Made by a program: the position numbers and the translations under genes. 6,330 nt of DNA, from the NCBI GenBank assembly GCA_018969885.1, contig JAGWXN010000194.1, forward strand, positions 1 to 6,330, in the 5' to 3' direction. The first letter of the stretch is position 1. Every line of letters starts with the position of its first letter. The stretch is from Betaproteobacteria bacterium (GTDB taxonomy: Bacteria > Pseudomonadota > Gammaproteobacteria > Burkholderiales > Burkholderiaceae). Positions 1 through 5,668 of the stretch are shown here, piece by piece. Below the pieces are notes generated by a model, which saw only the letters and a program-made list of their open reading frames with translations, was not told where the DNA came from and did no database searches.

Positions 1-704
1 TTCGTGAGTTCCTTGATCTGCGCGGAGAAATCCTCGCCGCGACCGCAGACCACCACTTGATGCGCGCCCCACTGCCGCAGTCGCTCGGCCTTGTCGGGTG
101 ACGTGGTGACCGCAAACACCTGAGCGCCCGCTCCTCGTGCGATCTGAAGCCCGTGCACCCCGAGGCCGCCCCCCGCGCCGCTGATCAGCACCCGCTCGCC
201 AGGCCGCACCTGCGCCACGTCGCGAATCGCGTTCAGCTCGGTGCCGATGGCACATGAAACGATCGCCGCCTGTGCGAGGTCGACGCCCGCCGGTACGTGC
301 GCCACGTTGTCATCCCCGACGCTGACATATTCGGCATAGCCGCCGTTCAGGTCGGCATCACCCAGAAATTCGCGCTCATCACACGATGTTTCGCGACCGC
401 TGCGGCAATAGCGGCAAAACCCGCAGATGTATCGGCGCTGTGCCGTACACACCCGATCGCCGGGCTTAAATGAACGTACACGCGGCCCCACCGACTCCAC
501 AATGCCAGACACTTCATGCCCTGGAATAAGCGGCATGCGGATGCCCCGGCGAAGCACGCCGTTACGGGTGACCACATCATGAAAACACACGCCACACGCT
601 TCAACGCGAATCCGGACATCGTTGTCGCGAAGCGCCGGGAGCGGCACGTCCTCGAGTTGAAGTGCCTCGGCCTCACCCGCCGCACGAACCACCATGGCAC
701 GCAT
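1..704 (-). CDS. Zinc-dependent medium-chain alcohol dehydrogenase (3' end outside window)
   Basis: Partial: the N-terminal 234 residues are present and the C-terminus lies beyond the left edge. It should be a cytoplasmic, Zn- and NAD(P)-dependent oxidoreductase of the MDR superfamily that interconverts an alcohol and an aldehyde or ketone. The catalytic zinc ligands are visible as Cys40 (GVCFHD), His63-Glu64 (PGHE) and probably Cys151. The structural zinc lobe has the canonical CX2CX2CX7C spacing (Cys94, 97, 100, 108). The Rossmann dinucleotide loop is the glycine-rich SGAGGGLG at 175-182, which resembles the acryloyl-CoA-reductase/quinone-reductase side of the family as much as classical ADH. 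The ATG at 704 is preferred over the in-frame ATG at 695 because a GGAG at 714-711 sits 6 bases upstream. It starts 2 bases after the rraA-like stop, so the two genes are surely co-transcribed. The substrate cannot be told from sequence. Confidence 0.93.
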   Translation of the reverse strand, partial: MRAMVVRAAGEAEALQLEDVPLPALRDNDVRIRVEACGVCFHDVVTRNGVLRRGIRMPLIPGHEVSGIVESVGPRVRSFKPGDRVCTAQRRYICGFCRYCRSGRETSCDEREFLGDADLNGGYAEYVSVGDDNVAHVPAGVDLAQAAIVSCAIGTELNAIRDVAQVRPGERVLISGAGGGLGVHGLQIARGAGAQVFAVTTSPDKAERLRQWGAHQVVVCGRGEDFSAQIKELT

Positions 705-706
705 CG

Positions 707-1414
707 TCAGCTCCGCGCTTTCTTCCAGGCCTCAAACCGCAACTTCTGTTCAGCATTGGGCGGATAGAGTCCTGGGAGCGAGGCGCCCGTCTTCACCTCT
801 CCCATGATCCAGGTCTCAAGCAGCTCCTGGTCAGTCGCCATTTTGGCAACTTCCTCAACGAGGGCCGCTGGAATGAGCACTGCGCCATCGTCATCCAGCA
901 CCACGACATCATCGGGAAACACCGCCACACCGCCACAGCCGATCGGCTGCTGCCAACCCACGAAAGTGAGCCCCGCCACCGAAGGCGGCGCTGCCACCCC
1001 GTCACACCAGACCGGAAGCCCGGTGCCAAGCACCCCTTCCACATCGCGCACCACGCCGTCGGTGACAAGCGCAGCGACTCCGCGCCGCGCCATGCGTTCA
1101 CAGAGGATGTCGCCGAAGATTCCTGCGTCGGTCACGCCCATGGCATCCACCACTGCAATGCAGCCCTCGGGCATGGCCTCGATCGCAGCCCGGGTCGAGA
1201 TGGGCGCGCCCCAGGATTCGGGCGTGGCCAGGTCTTCGCGGGCCGGCACGAACCGGAGCGTGAAGGCCCGCCCCACCAGCTTGGGCTGACCAGGCTTGAG
1301 CGGCCGCGCGCCACGCATCCAGACATTGCGCAAGCCCTTCTTGAGCAGCACAGTCGTGAGGGTGGCGGTGGTGACTGCGGAGAGCGCCTGCCGGGCGGAT
1401 TCGGAAATGCTCAT
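707..1414 (-). CDS. RraA-like family protein, possible 4-hydroxy-4-methyl-2-oxoglutarate-type aldolase/oxo-acid lyase
   Basis: 235 residues, clearly longer than E. coli RraA (about 160) and in the size range of class II HMG/CHA aldolases and their relatives. Those enzymes cleave 4-hydroxy-4-methyl-2-oxoglutarate to pyruvate and can decarboxylate oxaloacetate in aromatic-acid breakdown. The diagnostic stretch is Gly101-Asp102 followed by VTDGVVRD at 117-124. Arg123 and Asp124 are the substrate/metal residues expected of active aldolases, so the fold and the metal site look intact. The C-terminal tail (LPGLYPPN at 213-220) is a feature I associate with the longer RraA-like subgroup. The start at 1414 is backed by a GGAG at 1426-1423, 8 bases upstream. 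It is the first gene of an operon with the zinc alcohol dehydrogenase, which favours a metabolic enzyme over an RNase E inhibitor. The exact substrate is unknown. Confidence 0.9.
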   Translation of the reverse strand: MSISESARQALSAVTTATLTTVLLKKGLRNVWMRGARPLKPGQPKLVGRAFTLRFVPAREDLATPESWGAPISTRAAIEAMPEGCIAVVDAMGVTDAGIFGDILCERMARRGVAALVTDGVVRDVEGVLGTGLPVWCDGVAAPPSVAGLTFVGWQQPIGCGGVAVFPDDVVVLDDDGAVLIPAALVEEVAKMATDQELLETWIMGEVKTGASLPGLYPPNAEQKLRFEAWKKARS

Positions 1415-1605
1415 GGGGTGGACTCCGAAGAAAAAGCAACTAAACAGGACCGGACTCGCCGGTAGAGGCCGGATGCTACAGCGATCCGCGGCGTGGATGT
1501 TGCCGCCTGAAACGTTTCCCGCGCCGGCACAGATGCCGCTTTCGCGGGCTTCGACTAAGCTTGCAATGTTGCTCGGCCCCGCCTGCTTTCCGGAGATTGC
1601 CTTTC
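1415..1605. promoter_or_regulatory. Divergent intergenic region between rraA-like operon and SDR
   Basis: These 191 bases must hold the promoters of the leftward rraA-like/ADH operon and of the rightward SDR/Memo-AMMECR1 operon. I could not place convincing -35/-10 pairs. The two ribosome binding sites are visible: GGAG at 1426-1423 on the minus strand and GGAG at 1592-1595 on the plus strand. The one distinct element is the palindrome GAAACGTTTC at 1509-1518, close to the middle, listed separately. No convincing small gene is seen in it. Confidence 0.6.
1509..1518. promoter_or_regulatory. Palindrome GAAACGTTTC, candidate LacI-family operator core
   Basis: A perfect 10-base inverted repeat with a central CpG, in context TGAAACGTTTCC. 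LacI/GalR-family regulators (for example Cra, PurR) bind even palindromes with a central CG flanked by A/T-rich half-sites, and this matches that style. Its place in a divergent region between two sets of catabolic-looking genes fits an operator. No regulator gene is in the window, and a 10-base palindrome can occur by chance, so this is only a candidate. Confidence 0.35.
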
Positions 1606-2376
1606 ATGTCCTCAACGCCATCCACCGCGCGCGTCGCGCTTGTCACCGGTGCCTCGCGCGGCATCGGAGCCGCTGTCGCCGTTGAACTCGCCCGCCAGGG
1701 AATCGTCCCCGTGCTGGCCGTGCGGCGCCCAGACAGCGCCCGCGCCACCGCCTTGGCCGTGCAGGCCCACGGCATCGACCCGCTCGTGGTCGCCTGTCAT
1801 GTGGAAAACGCCGACGAGGCGCGCGCCGCAGTGGCCGCCACGCTCGGTCGCTACGGACGACTCGACATCCTGATCAACAACGCAGGCGTGGTCGACCCCA
1901 TGGGCCCCGTCGGTGCTGTGGACGTGAGCGAGTGGGACCGCGCCATTCGTATCAACCTCACCGGCCCGTACCTCATGGTCGACGCAGCCCTGTCCGCACT
2001 TCGTGCAAGCCCGGCGGGCACAGTGATCAACGTCTCAACCGGCGCAGCCCATGCCCCGCGCACCGGCTGGTCCGCTTACTGCTCGAGCAAGGCAGGTCTG
2101 GTCATGCTCACCCGTTGCCTCGCGCTCGAGTGGGGCCCCGAAGGCGTGGCGGCCTTCGGGCTGCAGCCAGGCATGGTCGATACCGACATGCAAAGCGCGA
2201 TTCGGGCAGCTCAGGTCAACGAGGTGAGCCGCGTGCCCCGCGAGCAGCTCGGGAAACCTGAGCGCGCAGCCCGTCTGATTGCCTGGCTTGCCAACCAGCG
2301 CCCCATGGACCTCAACGGCGAGGACCTCTCAATTCGGGACGCCGAACTCGTCAAACGCGCGGGAATCGACGCATGA
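1606..2376 (+). CDS. Short-chain dehydrogenase/reductase (SDR, classical type)
   Basis: 256 residues, the usual length of classical SDRs, cytoplasmic and NAD(P)-dependent. The cofactor loop TGASRGIG is at 14-21 and the structural motif NNAG at 91-94. The full catalytic tetrad is present: Asn117, Ser144, Tyr158 and Lys162 (YCSSK). Arg40-Arg41 at the end of the second strand suggests a preference for NADP(H), because basic residues there usually contact the 2'-phosphate. The ATG at 1606 is chosen over an in-frame TTG at 1561. It has a GGAG 10 bases upstream, and the protein then begins shortly before the first Rossmann strand, as is typical. Its stop overlaps the start of the Memo-AMMECR1 fusion (ATGA at 2373-2376), so the two are translationally coupled. 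The specific substrate (3-oxoacyl, sugar, steroid or other) cannot be assigned. Confidence 0.93.
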   Translation: MSSTPSTARVALVTGASRGIGAAVAVELARQGIVPVLAVRRPDSARATALAVQAHGIDPLVVACHVENADEARAAVAATLGRYGRLDILINNAGVVDPMGPVGAVDVSEWDRAIRINLTGPYLMVDAALSALRASPAGTVINVSTGAAHAPRTGWSAYCSSKAGLVMLTRCLALEWGPEGVAAFGLQPGMVDTDMQSAIRAAQVNEVSRVPREQLGKPERAARLIAWLANQRPMDLNGEDLSIRDAELVKRAGIDA

Positions 2377-3758
2377 GCCTCACCGCAGCCACCGTTCGCC
2401 CGGCGGCGCTGGCGGGCGCCTTCTATCCGGCCGAGCCGTCGGCGCTTCGCGCGATGATCGGCGACTTCATCGAGCGGGCGCCGCTCCATCAGGTTGCGCC
2501 CAAGGCCCTTGTATCGCCTCATGCGGGCTACATCTATTCGGGCCCGATCGCCGCCACCACGCTCAAACCTCTGCTCGCTCGGGCGGGACAGATCCGGCGC
2601 GTGGTCATGCTTGGCCCGCCTCACAGAATGCCGGTACGCCGATTCTGTGTGCCGTCGGTGCAGGCGTTTGCCACGCCGCTGGGCGAGGTGCCGCTCGATC
2701 CGGAATTCATGGCGATCGTGCGCGAGCACCCAGGCGTGATCGTTGACGATGCGCCTCACGCACAGGAGCATTGCCTGGAGACGCAGCTCCCTTTCCTGCA
2801 GCAGGTATTGGGAGCGTTCACCATCGTCCCGATCCTGGTGGGCGGCGCCTCGGCAGACGAGGTGGCAGCGCTTCTGTCGCGCCTCTGGGGCGGTGACGAG
2901 ACGCTGGTTCTGATCAGCTCCGACCTGTCTCACTACCACGACTACTCCCGCACCCAGACGCTAGACGAAGCGGCTAGGCGCGCCATCGAAACCCTTCGCC
3001 CCGACCAACTGGGCGAGGAGCAGGCGTGCGGCCGACACGGGCTTCGCGGGTTGCTCGCGCGAGCGGCTGAACTCGATCTGCGCGCAACCACCCTCGACCT
3101 GCGCAACTCCGGCGACACCGCAGGGCACGCGAACCGCGATCGGGTCGTGGGCTACGGTGGCTGGAGTTTCGAATATGCAGCCCAGGCAAGACTTGCGGAC
3201 CGCGAGCGGCAGCAACTGGCCAACGTTGCCCGGCAGGCGATTTCCCTGGGGCTCAAGCACGGGCGCGCGGCCAAGGTCAGTGCGCACACATTCAGCCGCA
3301 CCCTGCAGGCCATGCGCGCCACCTTCGTGACGCTCACCCTCGACGGACGGCTTCGCGGCTGCATCGGCTCGGTGGTGCCGCATGAACCGCTGGTCACGGA
3401 CGTGGCCACCAATGCCTACAAGGCGGCGTTTCAGGATCCGCGCTTTCCCAAGCTCACCCAGGACGAAGTGTCGCGTCTCGACGTGTCAGTTTCGATCCTG
3501 TCGCATCCGCGTCCCATGGAGTCGGGTTCGGAGGCGCAGGCAATCGATGCCCTCAATCCCGAGGTAGACGGCGTCATCCTGGAGGCTCGCGACCCGCAGG
3601 GCCAGACGCGACGCGGGCTGTTCCTGCCCCACGTCTGGCACGAGTTGCCCGATCCCCGTCAGTTCATGAGGCACCTGAAGGCGAAGGCCGGCCTGTCACC
3701 CGATGGTTGGCCCCAGGGCGCGCGGCTCTGGCGTTATCGCACGGAAACGTTTCACTGA
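2373..3758 (+). CDS. amrB-amrA: AmmeMemoRadiSam system proteins B and A fused (Memo-like + AMMECR1-like)
   Basis: A 461-residue two-domain protein. Residues about 7-268 form a Memo-like domain (system protein B, related to extradiol-dioxygenase LigB folds and human MEMO1). Its expected metal-pocket motifs are all present: SPHAGY with His50, GPPHR with His84, PHAQEH with His129/His133, SSDLSHYH with Asp184/His187, and Cys219-Gly220. His50, His84 and Cys219 are the likely equivalents of the MEMO1 metal ligands. Residues about 278-461 form an AMMECR1-like domain (system protein A) with the family signature LRGCIG at 328-333, carrying Cys330. The linker is short (about 10 residues), so this is a genuine fusion and no stop or frameshift lies between the domains. 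The ATG at 2373 overlaps the SDR stop, with a weak GGGA 8 bases upstream. The partner radical SAM gene is convergent just downstream. To my knowledge the reaction is not established. Coordinated roles in a radical-SAM-dependent modification are an inference from co-occurrence. Confidence 0.94.
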   Translation: MSLTAATVRPAALAGAFYPAEPSALRAMIGDFIERAPLHQVAPKALVSPHAGYIYSGPIAATTLKPLLARAGQIRRVVMLGPPHRMPVRRFCVPSVQAFATPLGEVPLDPEFMAIVREHPGVIVDDAPHAQEHCLETQLPFLQQVLGAFTIVPILVGGASADEVAALLSRLWGGDETLVLISSDLSHYHDYSRTQTLDEAARRAIETLRPDQLGEEQACGRHGLRGLLARAAELDLRATTLDLRNSGDTAGHANRDRVVGYGGWSFEYAAQARLADRERQQLANVARQAISLGLKHGRAAKVSAHTFSRTLQAMRATFVTLTLDGRLRGCIGSVVPHEPLVTDVATNAYKAAFQDPRFPKLTQDEVSRLDVSVSILSHPRPMESGSEAQAIDALNPEVDGVILEARDPQGQTRRGLFLPHVWHELPDPRQFMRHLKAKAGLSPDGWPQGARLWRYRTETFH

Positions 3759-3858
3759 AGGACGCGAGCGGGCGCTTGACCGGGCGGCCGCTCCGCATGG
3801 CTCGGGTGCAGGCAGGCGGCAAGCGGCCCGCGCGCGGGAGCCCCGGCCGGCCCCCAGC
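3759..3858. other. GC-rich convergent intergenic gap, possible shared termination region
   Basis: This 100-base gap lies between the stop of the Memo-AMMECR1 fusion and the stop of the radical SAM gene, so both transcripts should end here. It is extremely GC-rich and contains three perfect palindromes: GCGGCCGC at 3784-3791, CCCGCGCGCGGG at 3827-3838 and GGCCGGCC at 3845-3852. None has a normal loop followed by a T-run, so no classical intrinsic terminator is evident. Rho-dependent or hairpin-only termination is possible. Confidence 0.3.
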
Positions 3859-4971
3859 CTACGTGGCCCGCACTCCGATCCTGACGGGCTGGCGGCGCGC
3901 CCCCCAGTTGCCGCGCGGACCATCGAACACCCCCGGGCATGCGGTGCCGCAACGCAAGCAGCGCCCTCCGTCATCAAGACGCCATTCGGACAACACATAG
4001 GAATCCCGTCCGATCACGCGCTCGCCGCAACGATGGCAATAAGTGGATTGTCTCGCCTTGTCCTGCACGTTGCCGACGTACACATGATGGAGGCCTTCGT
4101 CCATCGCGATCCGTCGCGCCCGGATCAGCGTCGTATGAGGCGTGCGCGGCTTGTCGGTCATCTTCCAGTCGGGATGAAACGCCGTGAAATGGAGCGGTAC
4201 GTTGGGCCCCAGCTCCCGCATCACCCAGCGGGAGAGGTTGCGCAACTCGTCGTCTCCATCGTTTTCGCCTGGAATAAGGAGCGTGGTGATTTCGACCCAG
4301 CACGACGTCTCATGCACCAGGTAAGCGAGCGTATCGAGCACTGGCGCAAGCTTCCCCGCGCAGTGGCGCTGATAAAAAGTCTCGGTGAAAGCCTTGAGAT
4401 CAACATTGGCCGCGTCCATGCCGCTGAAAAACTCCCGCGCTGCGGGGGGCGAGACATAGCCCGCTGTCACCGCCACCGAGCGGATGCCCTCGGCTCGACA
4501 AGCCTCCGCCACAGCCAGCGCGTATTCGAGAAAAATGACGGGATCGTTATAGGTGTAGGCCACCGAGCGGCAGCCGCTCCGTTTGGCGGCCTGCGCGATC
4601 GCCTCGGGGGAGGCCTGGTCGGCGAGCCGGTCAAACTCCCGACTCTTTGAAATGTCCCAGTTCTGGCAGAAGCGGCAACTGAGATTGCAGCCGGCTGTGC
4701 CGAACGACAGGATGGGCGTTCCCGGCAAAAAATGGTTCAGCGGTTTCTTCTCTACCGGATCGACACAGAACCCCGACGAGCGCCCCCAGGTGGTGAGAAC
4801 CATCCTGTCACCGGTTCGTGCTCGGACAAAGCACAGTCCGCGCTGGCCGTCATTTAACCGGCATTCCCTTGGGCATAGGTCACACTGGATCCGACCGTCG
4901 TCCAGACGGTGCCAGTAGCGCGCATCGGGTAGATCGTCGGTCAGACTGGTGAGAAGATCGGAGTCAGCCAT
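3859..4971 (-). CDS. amrS: AmmeMemoRadiSam system radical SAM enzyme
   Basis: 370 residues, the normal length for this family, which is related to pyruvate formate-lyase activating enzymes (COG1180). The radical SAM [4Fe-4S] motif CX3CX2C is Cys95-Cys99-Cys102 (CNLSCRFC). An N-terminal cysteine cluster (Cys30, 33, 37, 47, including CDLCPREC) and a C-terminal zinc-ribbon-like set (Cys312-315 and Cys338-341) frame the barrel, as in the family. It should cleave S-adenosylmethionine to make a 5'-deoxyadenosyl radical in the cytoplasm, but its substrate is unknown. It is convergent with the Memo-AMMECR1 fusion and completes the three-part system. The ATG at 4971 is chosen because the protein then begins MADSDLL, shortly before conserved sequence. 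The longer in-frame ATG at 5079 would add 36 poorly conserved-looking residues and overlap the start of the divergent gene. No clear ribosome binding site precedes 4971, so the start is the least certain part. Confidence 0.94.
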   Translation of the reverse strand: MADSDLLTSLTDDLPDARYWHRLDDGRIQCDLCPRECRLNDGQRGLCFVRARTGDRMVLTTWGRSSGFCVDPVEKKPLNHFLPGTPILSFGTAGCNLSCRFCQNWDISKSREFDRLADQASPEAIAQAAKRSGCRSVAYTYNDPVIFLEYALAVAEACRAEGIRSVAVTAGYVSPPAAREFFSGMDAANVDLKAFTETFYQRHCAGKLAPVLDTLAYLVHETSCWVEITTLLIPGENDGDDELRNLSRWVMRELGPNVPLHFTAFHPDWKMTDKPRTPHTTLIRARRIAMDEGLHHVYVGNVQDKARQSTYCHRCGERVIGRDSYVLSEWRLDDGGRCLRCGTACPGVFDGPRGNWGARRQPVRIGVRAT

Positions 4972-5077
4972 AGGGTAGAGGGGTGGTGAGTCAAAGGGAA
5001 TCTTAACGTCGGGGCGGGCGGTTCCTCTACCATCCGTCGGTTGACCGCACATCTGCCTCCGAAATCGGAGTAACCGC
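4972..5077. promoter_or_regulatory. Divergent promoter region between amrS and the small membrane protein gene
   Basis: These 106 bases separate two divergent starts, so promoters for both directions must lie here or inside the neighbours. A TTGACC at 5041-5046 on the plus strand resembles a -35 box, but no good -10 follows at normal spacing. On the minus strand a TAAGAT-like hexamer (around 4996-4991 region, before the amrS ATG) is a weak -10 candidate without a good -35. A clear ribosome binding site, GGAG at 5067-5070, serves the plus-strand gene. Nothing else is recognisable. Confidence 0.45.
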
Positions 5078-5227
5078 ATGGGTATCTGGATCGAATTGGG
5101 CGTGTTTCTGCTGGTGTTCGTATTTGCCGCATGGCAGTTCTACGATCTGAAGCAGGAAAAAGCAAAACGACTCGCCCGCGAGCGTGAACAGGCTCTCAGC
5201 CCCCCTTCGAACGAGGTTCGGCCATGA
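5078..5227 (+). CDS. Small single-pass membrane protein, 49 residues, function unknown
   Basis: I do not recognise a named family. A hydrophobic helix spans about residues 5-22 (IELGVFLLVFVFAAW), preceded by an almost uncharged N-terminus. It is followed by a highly charged, mostly basic segment (KQEKAKRLARERE, about 25-38), which predicts one inner-membrane helix with the C-terminus in the cytoplasm by the positive-inside rule. The gene is well supported despite its size. GGAG at 5067-5070 lies 7 bases before the ATG, and its stop overlaps the start of the MAPEG gene (ATGA at 5224-5227). The coupling suggests that it acts with or stabilises the MAPEG protein, but that is inference. Confidence 0.8.
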   Translation: MGIWIELGVFLLVFVFAAWQFYDLKQEKAKRLAREREQALSPPSNEVRP

Positions 5228-5604
5228 CAACCGCTTATTGGTGCGTGCTGGCAGCAGCACTCATGCCCTATGCATTCGCGGGTATCGCCAAATTCGGCGA
5301 TCGGCGCTACGACAACCGGGCGCCGCGAGAATTCCTTGCCAGCCTCGACGGCCGACAAAAGCGTGCCGACTGGGCTCAGCAGAACAGTTTTGAGGCCTTC
5401 CCGGCCTTCGCGGCGGCGGTGATCATCGCCCATCTGGCTCACGGCTCGCAGGCGGCGATCAACGTGCTTGCGGTGGCGTTTGTCCTGCTTCGGATCACTT
5501 ATGGCTGGGCCTACATCACCGACCGCCCCACCCTCCGAAGCCTGGTCTGGATCGCAGCGCTCGGCTGCATGGTCGGGCTATTTGTCGTGGCGGCAAGGGC
5601 TTAG
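5224..5604 (+). CDS. MAPEG family membrane protein
   Basis: 126 residues, matching the short bacterial MAPEG proteins (membrane-associated proteins in eicosanoid and glutathione metabolism). Four hydrophobic segments are visible at about 3-22, 56-72, 77-97 and 104-123. The family's signature region is present around NSFEAFPAF at 54-62, with Asn54 and Glu57 in the NxxE pattern. Arg90, Tyr93 and Tyr97 in the third helix, and Arg105, fit the glutathione-site pattern. Family members in eukaryotes are glutathione transferases or peroxidases. Short bacterial members are mostly uncharacterised, so enzymatic activity here is only possible. GAGG at 5213-5216, inside the upstream small gene, is 7 bases before the ATG. 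The ATGA overlap makes it the second gene of a two-gene operon. A stem-loop follows the stop. Confidence 0.92.
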   Translation: MTTAYWCVLAAALMPYAFAGIAKFGDRRYDNRAPREFLASLDGRQKRADWAQQNSFEAFPAFAAAVIIAHLAHGSQAAINVLAVAFVLLRITYGWAYITDRPTLRSLVWIAALGCMVGLFVVAARA

Positions 5605-5609
5605 ACTAC

Positions 5610-5641
5610 GTTTCCGTCTCGGCCAATCGGCCGAGCGAAAC
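5610..5641 (+). terminator. Stem-loop after MAPEG gene, possible weak terminator
   Basis: An inner stem CTCGGCC/GGCCGAG (5618-5624 with 5629-5635) closes a four-base loop AATC. An outer stem GTTTC/GAAAC (5610-5614 with 5637-5641) extends it across a small asymmetric internal loop. It begins 6 bases after the MAPEG stop, where a terminator would sit. There is no T-run after it, so termination could be partial or need Rho. It could instead be a 3' mRNA-stabilising hairpin. Confidence 0.45.
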
Positions 5642-5668
5642 CTTGACAGGTTCGCCTAGAATGAATGG

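Noticed and set aside
662..1465. 267-residue open frame on the plus strand opposite the rraA-like gene
   Set aside because: Composition is rich in His, Arg, Gly and Pro with no recognisable domain. It mirrors a strongly supported minus-strand gene and is a typical antisense shadow in GC-rich DNA.
1561..1605. In-frame TTG at 1561 as a longer SDR start
   Set aside because: It would add 15 residues not expected before the Rossmann fold. The ATG at 1606 has a ribosome binding site.
2211..2939. 242-residue open frame on the minus strand across the SDR end and Memo domain
   Set aside because: It lies opposite two well-supported genes, is rich in Arg/His, and has no domain signature or ribosome binding site.
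3703..4650. 315-residue open frame on the plus strand opposite the radical SAM gene
   Set aside because: It has no family motifs, and the minus strand here encodes all the cysteine motifs of the radical SAM enzyme. The frame is open only because of the high GC third positions.
5643..5662. TTGACA at 5643 and TAGAAT at 5657 as a sigma-70 promoter for the lipoprotein
   Set aside because: The hexamers are good individually but only 8 bases apart instead of about 17, and the -10 would be 6 bases from the start codon.
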